DNA from: Nemertoderma westbladi
Lineage: Eukaryota > Xenacoelomorpha > Nemertodermatida > Nemertodermatidae
DNA length: 64,000 nucleotides
NCBI GenBank assembly: GCA_032718475.1
Contig: JAUCBJ010002983.1
Span: 32,594 to 96,593, forward strand
Reading direction: 5' to 3'
The notes beneath the pieces are model-generated. The model did not search any database. It was given only the letters and a program-made list of their open reading frames with translations, and had not been told where the DNA came from. Both the position numbers and the translations under genes were made by a program. This document shows positions 10,205 to 19,836 of the stretch, in pieces (the stretch's first letter is position 1; each line of letters begins with the position of its first letter).

Positions 10205-11410
10205 ATGTCTCAGAAAGACTCGACTGCTGCCGGGGGGAATGGACGTCGCACTAGTATCGGATCTAAAAAAGATCCGGTGAGCAAGAACTCGACGAAACGG
10301 CCGTCGGTGGCGGTTCTACCGGAAGAAATCGAAGTCAGCTGTTCGGGAACAACGTGTGACACTGCTGTGGTATGTATTACGAAAACCTCCATAGACTTCA
10401 ACAAAGTGCAGTTTTATTGTGGCCAGTGCTCCGCCAGACATATATCCCGACTAACGGACGGAATAACAGAGATGGAGTCTCGTCTACAAGCCGAGATCGA
10501 TAAAATCTCACAAGTAGCCAACGACGCGAAGCAATATAAAGACTGTATGGATCGGTTGCGGTCTTCGGTAAATACTTCTATTAAATCAATGCGCACAGAA
10601 TTCAACGACGAAATCGACGATATAAAGAGCGAAGCTCAAAAAACTGTAGACGAGATGGTAACTATTAAAGAAGTGTTATCGGATGAATCATCCACTGAAA
10701 TCCAGGAAGTCGACTCTTCGTGGGCCACCATAGTTCAGCGAAAGCGCAAAAACGTTGTTGACCCAGAGAAGAAGAATTCCTACGCCGGGGTAACCATCAG
10801 CAGGAGCATTCCTGTAGTAGCTATTACACGGGAGGTACAAAACGAAACCCGCTTACAAACTGAGAGAATGGACAACCTCGTAATATCAAGGATATTCTCT
10901 CCTGACGCGATTAGCGATAAAGATACTGTTGTCGATATCGCGGCCGAAGTAGGGGTGGATTTGTCTGAGGGTATCGTCAGTCTTAAACGAATAAAGGTAC
11001 CTGCAGCTGGTTCCGGTGATACCCGAAAGAAAATGATAGCGACTCTGAATCCTGATAAGCGCATACAACTACTAAAAGCAGCAAAAAAACTAAGGAACTC
11101 GGAACGGTTCAGGACAGTCTATATAAATCCCGATTACACTCGCGCCCAAGCCCACGAGCAGTACGTGCTTAGAATAACTCTAAAAAAGAAGCGCTCAGAG
11201 GAACCTAACAAACAATGGGTCATATATCGCAACAACATCATCGAACGGGCGGCCGTAGACTCCACCAACGCTGTCGCTAGACCAACTACTGGTAATATCT
11301 CACGAGCAAACTCACACGTAGTACCTACATCCCCATTTGAACTTGACGGAGTGCATACACGAGTTATTCGTCGCAGTGAACATCAACACAATTCGGAACG
11401 TGGAGATTGA
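10205..11410 (+). CDS. L2-type LINE ORF1 protein (RNA-binding chaperone-like)
   Basis: 401 residues from an ATG. The N-terminus has a cysteine cluster (C46, C51, C57, C72, C75; CGQC at 72-75) like the reduced PHD-type zinc finger of CR1/L2 ORF1 proteins. A heptad-rich charged stretch (about 85-160) should form a coiled coil for trimerisation. Residues about 220-330 look like the RRM plus C-terminal domain of LINE ORF1 proteins, with LKAAKKLRN and a VYINPDYT-like strand before a basic helix. The role in the family is to coat LINE RNA and act as a nucleic-acid chaperone. It ends in TGA directly followed by CTG. The same frame stays open into ORF2. Confidence 0.8.
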   Translation: MSQKDSTAAGGNGRRTSIGSKKDPVSKNSTKRPSVAVLPEEIEVSCSGTTCDTAVVCITKTSIDFNKVQFYCGQCSARHISRLTDGITEMESRLQAEIDKISQVANDAKQYKDCMDRLRSSVNTSIKSMRTEFNDEIDDIKSEAQKTVDEMVTIKEVLSDESSTEIQEVDSSWATIVQRKRKNVVDPEKKNSYAGVTISRSIPVVAITREVQNETRLQTERMDNLVISRIFSPDAISDKDTVVDIAAEVGVDLSEGIVSLKRIKVPAAGSGDTRKKMIATLNPDKRIQLLKAAKKLRNSERFRTVYINPDYTRAQAHEQYVLRITLKKKRSEEPNKQWVIYRNNIIERAAVDSTNAVARPTTGNISRANSHVVPTSPFELDGVHTRVIRRSEHQHNSERGD

Positions 11411-11455
11411 CTGGATGTTTCAATAGTTAATGATAAGGACAGGGACTCCAATTTA

Positions 11456-14400
11456 TTGGTTAATGTTAAATCTGTTAAGAAATCCGGAGCTACTTCAATT
11501 ATTCCCGTAAAGGAAAATATACCCAGTTCACAGTTTGCTAATGATAAAGATATTGAGTCCTGTTTAACTTTAAAGATGCCAATGTCCCCAAAGACAACTG
11601 TGCTTCAGGATAATGTGTTGTGTTTTACCGCTGTTAATGTTAACGGAAATAATCAGAGGTCTACGCCACCAAGGAAAACTATGTTTAATGATAACATGTC
11701 GTGTTTAACCATTAGGTCAATGTCCCCAAGATTAACTACGGTTAATGATAATGTGTCGTGTTTTACCGCTGTTGGTGTTAATGAAAATGATCAGGGGTCA
11801 ATGACCCTCCCGGGCCTCCCCCCTTCTGCGGTTACCAGTAAAATCAGTATATTACTGTATAATGCACAGTCTGTGAACAACAAAGCAGAATTTATTAAAG
11901 ACTACATTCTGGAGAATACCATTGATATAACTGCCATCACTGAGACTTGGTTGACAGGTACAATCCAGGATCATGTGGTCATAAATGATATCTGTCCTAG
12001 GGGTAGCTCTATAAAACACATTCCAAGAACCAGAACAAGAGGCGGTGGCGTGGCCTGTATCCATCGCGACTCCCTGAGCATGAAGGTCAGTCCTTCTGAT
12101 GGTTCAACATATCCAACCTTTGAGTACATGGAGCTGACCCTACGCCACTCGGGGTCCTTAATTAGGATATTCATTATATACCGGACCTGCCCAAGCCCAG
12201 CTAACGGTTTCACATATACACAATTTCTAGACCAATTTGCCGATTTGCTTCAGAATCTGATAACTTCCTCCGGTAGGCTAATTATAATTGGCGATTTCAA
12301 CTTCCATGTTGACAACAATTGCAATGCGGAAGCCTGCAAATTTCTCGAGATTGTTAGCTGCTTCGGACTCACACAGCATGTAGAGGAACCAACACATCGA
12401 CACAGACACACCCTTGATCTGATCTTAACCTACTCTGAGGACTTGCAACTCGTTGATAATATTTGTGTACATGACATTGGGCTTTCTGATCACTTCGCAG
12501 TCAGCTTTAATTTGAACTTGTCAAAGCCTCCACTAGTACCCTGTGTGACATCCTACAGAGATACGAAATCGACTAACTGGTGTGACCTTCGCACTGATAT
12601 TGAATCATCACTATTATGCCGATGTCCTGCAACGAATGTCAATGAGTTATCAAGGCAGTACAATGACATTCTATCGTCCCTCTACGAACTTCACGCACCA
12701 CTTGTTGAAAAGTGCACGAAATCTCAGCCCATGGCAAAGTGGTACAATAATTCAATAATGGAGGCTAAAAGGAAGCGAAGGAGACTCGAGCGCCGGTATA
12801 GAAAGACTCAACTTCAGATAGACTGTGATGCTTACAGGCAACAATGTAATGTCGTGGCACAGCTATTAATATCAACAAAAGAGAAATTATACAGGGGTAT
12901 TATTGATTCAAACATTGGTGATAATAGAAAGCTCTTCTCAGTGGTTGACAAAATTCTTCACCGTAAAAGTAATGTCCTACCGACTCATGACTCTGCATAT
13001 GAGTTAGCTGAAAGGTTTGCAGTCTACTTCGACAAAAAGATTGAAAATATTCGCGATGAAATGCTGGGTGTTGATATCGAACTTCGACAAAATCTGCCAA
13101 ATCAGACTATGAACTGCGGAAGTGCTGAATCTGAGGTTGGGGCCAAGGTAGCCCCTGATGAAGAGTATTGTAGCCCAACTGACTCTCAATTCTCTTTTTC
13201 AGTACCAAAACTTGATCACTTCGAGGAAATATCAACTGATGATGTCGCCAAGCTTATCAAAGATTCAAAACCCAAATCCAGTCCCCGTGATCCACTCCCT
13301 ACACATATTGTGAAGCAATACCTTACAACTCTCTTAAGTGTCATTACAATGATAATTAATTTATCACTCACAACTGCTACATTCCCATCATTATTTAAAG
13401 AAGCTGTGCTCAATCCCATTATCAAGAAGCTACGCCTTGACCCCGAGATACTGAAAAACTTTAGACCTGTTTCAAACCTCTTGTTCATTTCGAAGTTAGT
13501 TGAAAAAGCTGTTGCAAACCAACTGATGCTCCATCTGAACTTACATAATCTACACGAGCCTATGCAAAGTGCCTATAGACCATTCCATGGAACCGAAACT
13601 GCACTCCTTAGGGTCAGCGATGAGATTCTGAGGGGAATTGATGATGGTTGTGCAGTACTGTTAATAATGCTCGATCTCAGTGCTGCATTTGATACTGTCG
13701 AACACAGTATCTTATTAAATACTCTGGAACATGAGATCGGCATTGCAGGGACAGCACTAGATTGGTTTCGATCCTACTTGTTGGGCCGCTCACAACATGT
13801 ACGCATTAACAACTCATATTCTCAACCTCAGCAATTAAGATACGGCCTCCCACAAGGATCAGTACTTGGCCCAATACTATTTACTATTTATACACGTTCA
13901 CTCGCAAATGTGATAAGGAAATACGGACTGTCCCTACATCTCTACGCAGATGATACTCAAATATACATAACATTTAAGAAATCAAACCTGAATGATGCAG
14001 TGGATATCACTGAAAAGTGCCTTTCCGAAGTTCGAGCATGGATGGACTCACATCTTTTAAAGATGAACTCAGATAAGACTAAAGTGGTCATGCTGCAGTC
14101 GCAATTCGGTAAACAAGTTGAATCCCCGCACGTGATAATCGGTTCCGAGACTATTGGTTGTAGCGCAACTGCGCGTAATATCGGTGTTGAAATCGATTCT
14201 CATCTGACACTCCGCAAGCACATTGGAATTACTGTCAGAGAAGCATTCTATCACCTCAGGAATCTTGGAAAAATTAAGCGCTATTTATCCAAAGATAATC
14301 TTGAGATTTTGATTCATGCGCTTGTCACAAGTAAATTGGACAACTGCAACTCCCTTTATTACGGTCTTCCGACTGATTCCATTAAAAAGCTACAATATGT

Positions 14401-14620
14401 GCAGAACTGTGCGGCGCGTCTTTTAGTTGGTCTCAAGAAAAGTGACAGGCAACGAATGACCCCTGTACTAATGCGACTACATTGGCTTCCAGTGCAACGT
14501 CGGATAGACTATAAAATTGCTATGATTACCTACAAGTGTCTGAATGGAACAGCACCAGTATATCTGCGAGATCTACTGTCACCCTACACGCCCTCCCGGT
14601 CACTGAAGTCATCCCACTAG
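11456..14620 (+). CDS. L2-type LINE ORF2: APE endonuclease and reverse transcriptase
   Basis: The frame is open from directly after the ORF1 stop. The listed start is a TTG; the first ATG is at 11576. The N-terminal leader (about residues 50-115) has imperfect internal repeats of DNxxCFTAV type. The APE endonuclease follows: LYNAQSVNN (about 133), TETWL, GGGVACIHR, IIGDFNFHVD (about 277) and SDHFAVSF (about 342). The reverse transcriptase has FRPVSNLLFISKLVEKAV, LDLSAAFDTVEHSIL (about 737), LPQGSVLGPILFTIY (about 798) and the YADDTQIYI catalytic box (about 830). The product nicks the target and reverse-transcribes LINE RNA from that nick. A TAG at 14618-14620 cuts the protein. The same frame then reads on for 56 codons of typical CR1/L2 C-terminal sequence (VAAPTIWNKLP) to a TAA at 14789-14791, so the TAG is probably a recent point mutation. 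Confidence 0.85.
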   Translation: MVNVKSVKKSGATSIIPVKENIPSSQFANDKDIESCLTLKMPMSPKTTVLQDNVLCFTAVNVNGNNQRSTPPRKTMFNDNMSCLTIRSMSPRLTTVNDNVSCFTAVGVNENDQGSMTLPGLPPSAVTSKISILLYNAQSVNNKAEFIKDYILENTIDITAITETWLTGTIQDHVVINDICPRGSSIKHIPRTRTRGGGVACIHRDSLSMKVSPSDGSTYPTFEYMELTLRHSGSLIRIFIIYRTCPSPANGFTYTQFLDQFADLLQNLITSSGRLIIIGDFNFHVDNNCNAEACKFLEIVSCFGLTQHVEEPTHRHRHTLDLILTYSEDLQLVDNICVHDIGLSDHFAVSFNLNLSKPPLVPCVTSYRDTKSTNWCDLRTDIESSLLCRCPATNVNELSRQYNDILSSLYELHAPLVEKCTKSQPMAKWYNNSIMEAKRKRRRLERRYRKTQLQIDCDAYRQQCNVVAQLLISTKEKLYRGIIDSNIGDNRKLFSVVDKILHRKSNVLPTHDSAYELAERFAVYFDKKIENIRDEMLGVDIELRQNLPNQTMNCGSAESEVGAKVAPDEEYCSPTDSQFSFSVPKLDHFEEISTDDVAKLIKDSKPKSSPRDPLPTHIVKQYLTTLLSVITMIINLSLTTATFPSLFKEAVLNPIIKKLRLDPEILKNFRPVSNLLFISKLVEKAVANQLMLHLNLHNLHEPMQSAYRPFHGTETALLRVSDEILRGIDDGCAVLLIMLDLSAAFDTVEHSILLNTLEHEIGIAGTALDWFRSYLLGRSQHVRINNSYSQPQQLRYGLPQGSVLGPILFTIYTRSLANVIRKYGLSLHLYADDTQIYITFKKSNLNDAVDITEKCLSEVRAWMDSHLLKMNSDKTKVVMLQSQFGKQVESPHVIIGSETIGCSATARNIGVEIDSHLTLRKHIGITVREAFYHLRNLGKIKRYLSKDNLEILIHALVTSKLDNCNSLYYGLPTDSIKKLQYVQNCAARLLVGLKKSDRQRMTPVLMRLHWLPVQRRIDYKIAMITYKCLNGTAPVYLRDLLSPYTPSRSLKSSH

Positions 14621-14791
14621 GAACTGCTGGTGATCCCTAGATTCAACATGGTGCACTACGGCAAGCGCGCTTTCTCAGTTGCTGCCCCGACTATTTGGAA
14701 CAAACTGCCAATCAACGTTCGACAATCACCAACCATCGCGGTTTTTAAGTCGAGGCTAAAAACACACTACTTCCACCTGGAGTACGAGTAA
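14621..14791 (+). pseudogene. C-terminal tail of LINE ORF2 behind a nonsense codon
   Basis: 56 sense codons in the ORF2 frame, then TAA. The content (KRAFSVAAPTIWNKLP, then a basic FKSRLKTHYF-like end) is the conserved extreme C-terminus of CR1/L2 proteins. No deletion or shift is needed, only the single in-frame TAG before it. Confidence 0.8.
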
Positions 14792-14889
14792 ATCTGCATA
14801 ATCATGTTCACACGATGTTATCAATGTCCGTTTTTAATTAAACTGTTTTTATCTAATTTTTTAGCAATCCTACATTTTAACAGTGCCAT

Positions 14890-14918
14890 GCGCCTTGCTC
14901 TTAATTTAGGAAAGGCGC
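14890..14918 (+). promoter_or_regulatory. L2 3'-UTR stem-loop (reverse transcriptase recognition)
   Basis: GCGCCTT (14890-14896) pairs with AAGGCGC (14912-14918) across a 15-nt loop. A conserved 3' stem-loop is recognised by the L2-type polymerase in the fish and eel members studied. That role here is inferred. Confidence 0.6.
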
Positions 14919-14931
14919 TATATAAATATTT

Positions 14932-14956
14932 TAATTATTATTATTATTATTATTAT
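14932..14956 (+). repeat. (ATT)n LINE 3' tail
   Basis: About eight ATT repeats end the LINE, in place of a poly(A) tail. Confidence 0.85.
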
Positions 14957-15896
14957 CTATATATGTGGCCCTACTTCCTTTAATTGAATTAAACATAAAT
15001 CCCTTATTACTTTATAAAGACGATTCTATTATCTATCAGCTGATTATTAATTAGGTTCCGTCTGCGTTTAATTCTTCAGATAAAATAGTATTAGTAGGGT
15101 ATTCGAGAAAAAATAGATATAACTTTCTAGTCGCTCGTTTCGTTTCGGGAATTTAGATTTTCTTATGCCTTTCGTGTATTGAGTTTTCACTCAATGACGT
15201 GTTTTAAGTAAATAGAAAGTAGAAACTCAGTACACTTGGACAGGACAGAATATCTGAATTTCAGTCAATCGAAATTTGTGACGAAAGTCGAACTTTCCGA
15301 TATTTTTTCTTTATCGAAGACATTTTTTCATCTGGCATCACATTTATGAAACCAGCAATATTGCTCCCCTGGTTTATGAAATATTGAATGTTGGGGGCCA
15401 ATTATGAAAAATTTGCATTTTTAACAGCGATTTTGAATAGGAAAAAATAATAAACTAATTGTACGAGGAGTTGAATGAAATCGTTCCGCGCAGAATGAGA
15501 ATCAACTAAATACGTTGAAATGGTATGAAAAGTTGAGAATCTTATTTTAATTAATTTAATTTAGTCCGCGTTGCTTATAACTGAAGATTCAAAATTTGAA
15601 CTTTCGTATAATTGTAAAAATCCACGATACGTAATCACATCATTTATCACTGAAATACGACTTTTGGGCGATGAAATCTCGTTACATTTTGTTCGTATGG
15701 GTTGCAGAGTAATATTTAATTTATTTCATTTATCTTTAATTAATCATAATTTTTAATCTTAGTTTGCTATCATATTTTTATTAACTTCTTATACATTAAC
15801 ATTTAGCTGATCGGTTTCTCTTTGCAATAGTTTTGTATATGATTACGATCTGCAAACAGACAAATATTAGTCTGAGTCCGTCAACTTTACGCGCCG
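14957..15896. other. intergenic, upstream of SDR39U1
   Basis: 0.94 kb of AT-rich sequence. No convincing ORF, exon or repeat was recognised. The part next to the ATG (GTCCGTCAACTTTACGCGCC) should hold the SDR39U1 promoter and a short 5' UTR, but no TATA box is visible. Confidence 0.45.
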
Positions 15897-16841
15897 ATGG
15901 CGTCAATGCGACTGCTGACTGTGGTTATTGGAGGGGGGACGGGTTTCATTGGTTCCGCCCTGACCAAAGCGTTAAGAAAACAGGGCCATCGGGTGATAGT
16001 GGTGTCCCGTAGAAATGGGAACAAAGTTCAATTGGACAGGATGTCCTGGACCGAGGTCCAATGCAACGGACTACCTCCTTGCGACGCGGTTATCGGACTA
16101 CAAGGCGCCAACGTTATGTCATCCAGATGGAAGACGGTAGTAGACAGTCGCATTCCGACCACTAAGCTACTGGCCTCCGCCATATCGAGATTACATACGC
16201 CCCCTAGTGTGTGGATTTCGGCGTCTGCTATAGGATTCTACCCGCCGAGTTTAACCGCTGTTTACGATGAGGAATCCTCCGGGGGTCATGGCAACCCTTT
16301 CGCCGAGTTGTGCGCCGCGTGGGAGGCGGCTGCTAGGCTACCAGAAAGGGTCGACATCCGCGAACTGACTGCCGAGGATACGAGCATCACCCTGCAGAAA
16401 CCGCGGACGAGACAGGTAATTCTCCGTATCGGTATGGTCCTGGGTCGGGATGGGGGTCTGCTCCGCTCCATGGGGGTCCCCTTCCGTCTGGGTCTGGGCG
16501 GGCGGATCGGATCCGGATGTCAGTACTTCTCCTGGATCCATCTCGGGGATCTCGTCGATTTGATGGTCTTCGCGTTGGAGCGGGATTCCGTGGACGGGGT
16601 TCTGAACGCGGTGGCCCCGGGCGTTGCGACCAACGCCGAGCTAACGCGCGCGTTAGCAGCGGCGGTACGACGACCGGCGTTCGTACCGGTACCGGAGTTC
16701 GTTGTGCGACTAGTGTTGGGTCCAACACGCGCCGCCGCTGTGCTACAGGGACAGAATGTTGCTCCTAAACGCGTCAGCGCCTTGGGTTACGAGTTTACTT
16801 ACGGGACTATAGGTAGAGCCCTTAAGGATTTGTATTTGTGA
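15897..16841 (+). CDS. SDR39U1: SDR39U1-type epimerase family protein, single exon
   Basis: 314 residues, the usual length for this family of extended short-chain dehydrogenases (bacterial YfcH relatives). The Rossmann dinucleotide loop GGGTGFIG is at residues 12-19. GLQGANVMSSRW matches the family's NLAGxxI...RW box. SASAIGFYP carries the Ser and Tyr expected at the active site. RIGMVLGRDGGLL and YFSWIHLGDLV are further family boxes. The C-terminal DUF1731 domain follows (LNAVAPGVATN, then VLQGQNVAPKRVSALGYEF). It is a predicted NADP(H)-binding enzyme whose substrate is not known. The ATG is in good context (CCGATGG); a second Met lies at residue 4. There are no introns, whereas the vertebrate gene is split. 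The very short 3' UTR begins with a polyadenylation signal. Confidence 0.9.
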   Translation: MASMRLLTVVIGGGTGFIGSALTKALRKQGHRVIVVSRRNGNKVQLDRMSWTEVQCNGLPPCDAVIGLQGANVMSSRWKTVVDSRIPTTKLLASAISRLHTPPSVWISASAIGFYPPSLTAVYDEESSGGHGNPFAELCAAWEAAARLPERVDIRELTAEDTSITLQKPRTRQVILRIGMVLGRDGGLLRSMGVPFRLGLGGRIGSGCQYFSWIHLGDLVDLMVFALERDSVDGVLNAVAPGVATNAELTRALAAAVRRPAFVPVPEFVVRLVLGPTRAAAVLQGQNVAPKRVSALGYEFTYGTIGRALKDLYL

Positions 16842-16844
16842 GAC

Positions 16845-16850
16845 AATAAA
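16845..16850 (+). terminator. polyadenylation signal of SDR39U1
   Basis: AATAAA starts three bases after the stop codon TGA (16839-16841). A T-rich/GT stretch follows at about 16852-16866, giving a 3' UTR of only 20-30 nt. Confidence 0.65.
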
Positions 16851-16935
16851 ATATTATTGTATTGCGTCACTTAAATTTCATTGAGTTTTTGAGATCTGGG
16901 CGAGCCATGTAGTGAGTAAAGCCCTATTGGCGTTT

Positions 16936-16951
16936 ATGTTAATTCGTTCAT
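16936..16951 (+). repeat. target-site duplication, left copy
   Basis: ATGTTAATTCGTTCAT, identical over 16 bp to 20212-20227. It brackets the LINE insertion. Confidence 0.9.
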
Positions 16952-17407
16952 TATGTGGCGATTCCTTTGATTAGTGGATCTCCAGACGTTAGACTTGAAG
17001 GCTGGCCCCAATATATACCCTTGACCTGAGAAGTTATTATCCCTTTCCGTTCGAAAATTGCGGTAGAGTTCTAATGCGGCTGGGTTGATAATATTGGGAT
17101 ACTGCTCACATATATCTTCGGTGAGGGTTTTGCAGTTGGTAAGGTTGTGAGCCAGGGTAGACGATGCGTTTGTCGGAAGTGATAATAGGCGTTTTAGAAA
17201 GGTAGATTTAATTTTATCCAGTTCTTTAAGATTTGAGACTGTCAAATGTGGAGCTATTTCCGGGAAAGCGTAAGTTACGGCGGGGTATATTTTCATTTTG
17301 AAGATTTTTACACCAGTTTTGATAGAGACGAGGTTCAGATTTCTCAAGCAGCCTATTAGAGTGTAGGACCGTTGTTTTTTATTCTCAATGTGTTGGGTAA
17401 AGCACAA
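16952..17407 (-). pseudogene. LINE thumb/connection region (inverted part)
   Basis: The frame reads LNLVSIKTGVKIFKMKIYPA and LKELDKIKSTFLKRLLSLP, the common post-RT pattern of LINE proteins, then FRTERDNNFSGQGYILGPAF and WRSTNQRNRH. The last few codons of the open frame (16934-16951) come from the target-site duplication, not from the element. Confidence 0.75.
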
Positions 17408-17487
17408 TGTAGGTTGTAGAGTGACCCCTAGGTAGGTGTACCGGTTAGTTACCTATTTCTATTGGGAGGCCCCCGTATTTGAACACA

Positions 17488-18125
17488 TCACTTAGCCAGT
17501 CTTCCACCACGCCGAAATTTGATAACTTTTGTTTTATCTAAATTTACATGCATTTTATTTAGTTTACACCACTCATATAGTTGATCTAGCCCAGCTTGGA
17601 TAGCTTCTTTTTCTGTAGAATAGAGAACAAGATCATCTGCGAAAAATATAAATAGTAGTGCCGATCCTATACGTCGGAGTAAAGTCGAGAGATCCGCAAT
17701 AAACATGATGAAACCAGTTGGTGAAAAACAGTCACCTTGTAGTATTCCACGTAATTGGACTATTGGTGAAGAGTATTTAATACCATCATAGATTTTAACA
17801 GAGTTATTAAAGATTGCCCGAATAAGTTGAAATAACTTCCCTTTTATTCCAAATTGTGTGTACATCTTATACAGCAATATATTTCTATCGACCAAGTCGA
17901 ACGCCTTACTGAAGTCAACAAAGACGGCATATACCGGTTTGGAGTTAGTATTATGCACAGTGACATTTACTATTTACAAACTCTATGAATTTCTTAAGTG
18001 CCTGCCTCGTCGACCGCCCGGTAATGAACCCATATTGCTCTGTGGGTAACATAGTCTTTATCTTGGATATAACACGTGCATTTATCATTGATGTAAATAT
18101 CTTCAAAAGTACACATATCATGGCC
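17488..18125 (-). pseudogene. LINE reverse transcriptase core (inverted part)
   Basis: This continues the polymerase in two frames. About 18117-17965 carries LLKIFTSMINARVISKIK and a TEQYGFITGRSTRQAL box. 17958-17488 carries VFVDFSKAFDLVDRNIL, LRGILQGDCFSPTGF, IFFADDLVLYSTEKEA and a KMHVNLDKTKVI box. The FADD catalytic pair is intact. Stops at about 17950-17965 and a shift after 17488 break the frame. Confidence 0.8.
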
Positions 18126-19626
18126 ACCCCCTATAGTTTCCGGGGTCACTGTAGCTACCCTTGCCTTTATATAATATTTTTATAATGCTGGTCTTCCAAA
18201 TCTGGGGAATGTAACTCACATTCAGACATGTGTTGAACAATAACACTAGGATGGTGATCATGTAAGGTATCACTTGCTTGAAATGTTCATAGAACAGACC
18301 ATCTGTGCCGCAAGCTTTCCCATTTGCTGTTCTGTTGATGGCGTTGTTCACCTCTGTTTCACCGAACGGCTGATTATACCAATCGTCCGATTCGTTTTCA
18401 CCTGGTACCGGTGTGAAAAATGGTTGATTTGGTGGTGATTCTGGTGATGTTTCGTTTTGGCCGATAAGAGTTTCAAAATGCTGTTCTAGAATTTTCAGAT
18501 CTATTGGAGCTACAGTTGCGACCCTTGCATCTTTCCACAATGACCAAGGGGTTATCTCGGATTGGCGGAGTCTGTTTAGTAGAAGCTCTTCTTTATGTGC
18601 TAACATTTTAACTTTGATAAGACGCTTATATTCTTTCCGAAGAGACCAATAACCTGTAACATTATTGGAGTAGACACGCTGTTCATGCAGGATTGACATG
18701 AGTTCACGTTTCTTCGACTTGCACTCGTCATCGTACCAGGGTTGATGATGAGAGCGGGATTTATGGTGCTTCTGTGAAGCTGCTGAGATTGTGTTGTTGA
18801 TATTATCAACCGCTGTATCTATTTCACCTTCGAGCAGATAGGAAATGATATCATTTTTTCGGAGTTCTTCTTCTAGGATATTAGTGTTTAACTTTCGTGA
18901 TAGTTGAGGAGCTGGTTTATCAATATACTCGTTGTTAAAGGCTATAACAATATGTAAATCAACCCGTTGGTGTTTACGAATTGGGTGTAATCTAATAGTT
19001 ACAGACGACGCACGCACCTCAATGTCTGAGGGGACGCGTGTGTAATAGAGATCGATGGTGCTCGTTCCTTGTGGAGAATAGTAAGTACACTCTGAAGATT
19101 TGTTTTGCACCGTAAATCCCAGGATTTGCAGGTTGGTCCTGAGGTCAGTTCCGCGGGTTCCAGTTGCTCTGTCGTCGATTCGACAATTAAAATCACCTCC
19201 AAGTATAATCGGTACTTCAGGATTAGTGAAGGTAAGCGCCTCGCTGATAGAAAGCAGAATATCCTCTATACTTGTCTCAGGGTTAAAGTAAAAAGCTAGT
19301 ATGTATGCAGCATTCGTTCTAAGAACTAAGTAATTGTCAGTTACGGCGATTTCTTTTGGAGAGAGTTCAGGTTTAGCAAGGATTACTAGTCCGCCCTGAG
19401 GTCGGCCCCTTCCTGAATTCCGAGCAGATTGCACGTAAGAGTAAAATCCAGGGAATGAAAACTCTTTTTTGCAATAAAATATCTCAGTTAACAAAAGTAG
19501 GTCTGCCTCCCCAACTACTTCCCGATTACTTAGTGTTTCATGAACATAATTCAACCCTTCTACATTCCAAAGCGCGAGTTTTAGTGATCGCATCGGTGTT
19601 TGTTCGGAGTCTGAGGTACATTGCAC
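18118..19626 (-). pseudogene. LINE APE endonuclease and start of reverse transcriptase (inverted part)
   Basis: About 500 codons. The endonuclease shows LKLALWNVEGLNYVHE, LLLLTEIFYCK, GRPQGGLVILAK, ILGGDFNCRIDDRATGTRG and STIDLYYTR. The RT start follows with NAINRTANGKACGTDGLFYEHFK and WKTSIIKILYKGKG...NYRG. The first base triplet of the frame is GTG; the frame is open further upstream to about 19690, so the true start is not certain. A frameshift at about 18118-18125 separates it from the next piece. This is an APE-type LINE; the clade was not assigned. Confidence 0.8.
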
Positions 19627-19836
19627 ATCGGAAACTTCGGTAAGGGGGGATGAACCCGTAGCTTCTACATTCCATAAGCCGATAGGGAGTTGCCGTCAAT
19701 CATTTTGCTCGACTGCGGCAGATTGTTGAACATTGCGTGAGGGTCGACTTCTGTAGCCAAATTGGGCGCGTTCCAGATTGCTGAGATGGTAGTTCTTTAT
19801 TAGTATCCCATCATCCCATATCTCAGGATTCATTAA

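Larger units (their letters stand above)
10205..14956 (+). mobile_element. near-intact L2-clade non-LTR retrotransposon
   Basis: The coordinates cover the supported part: ORF1, ORF2, the 3' UTR and the (ATT)n tail. ORF2 has an APE endonuclease and a reverse transcriptase with all catalytic motifs. The 3' end has a GCGCCTT/AAGGCGC stem-loop followed by CTATATAAAT and ATT repeats, typical of L2-like elements. The 5' UTR extends an unknown distance into 9816-10204. It is inserted between TUBGCP5 and SDR39U1 in the same orientation as both. Apart from one late nonsense codon the frames are open, so the copy is young compared with the other LINEs here. Confidence 0.85.

Noticed and set aside
16286-16768. 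Antisense and shifted frames in SDR39U1
   Set aside because: Arg/Pro-rich shadow frames of a GC-rich gene, without any motif.
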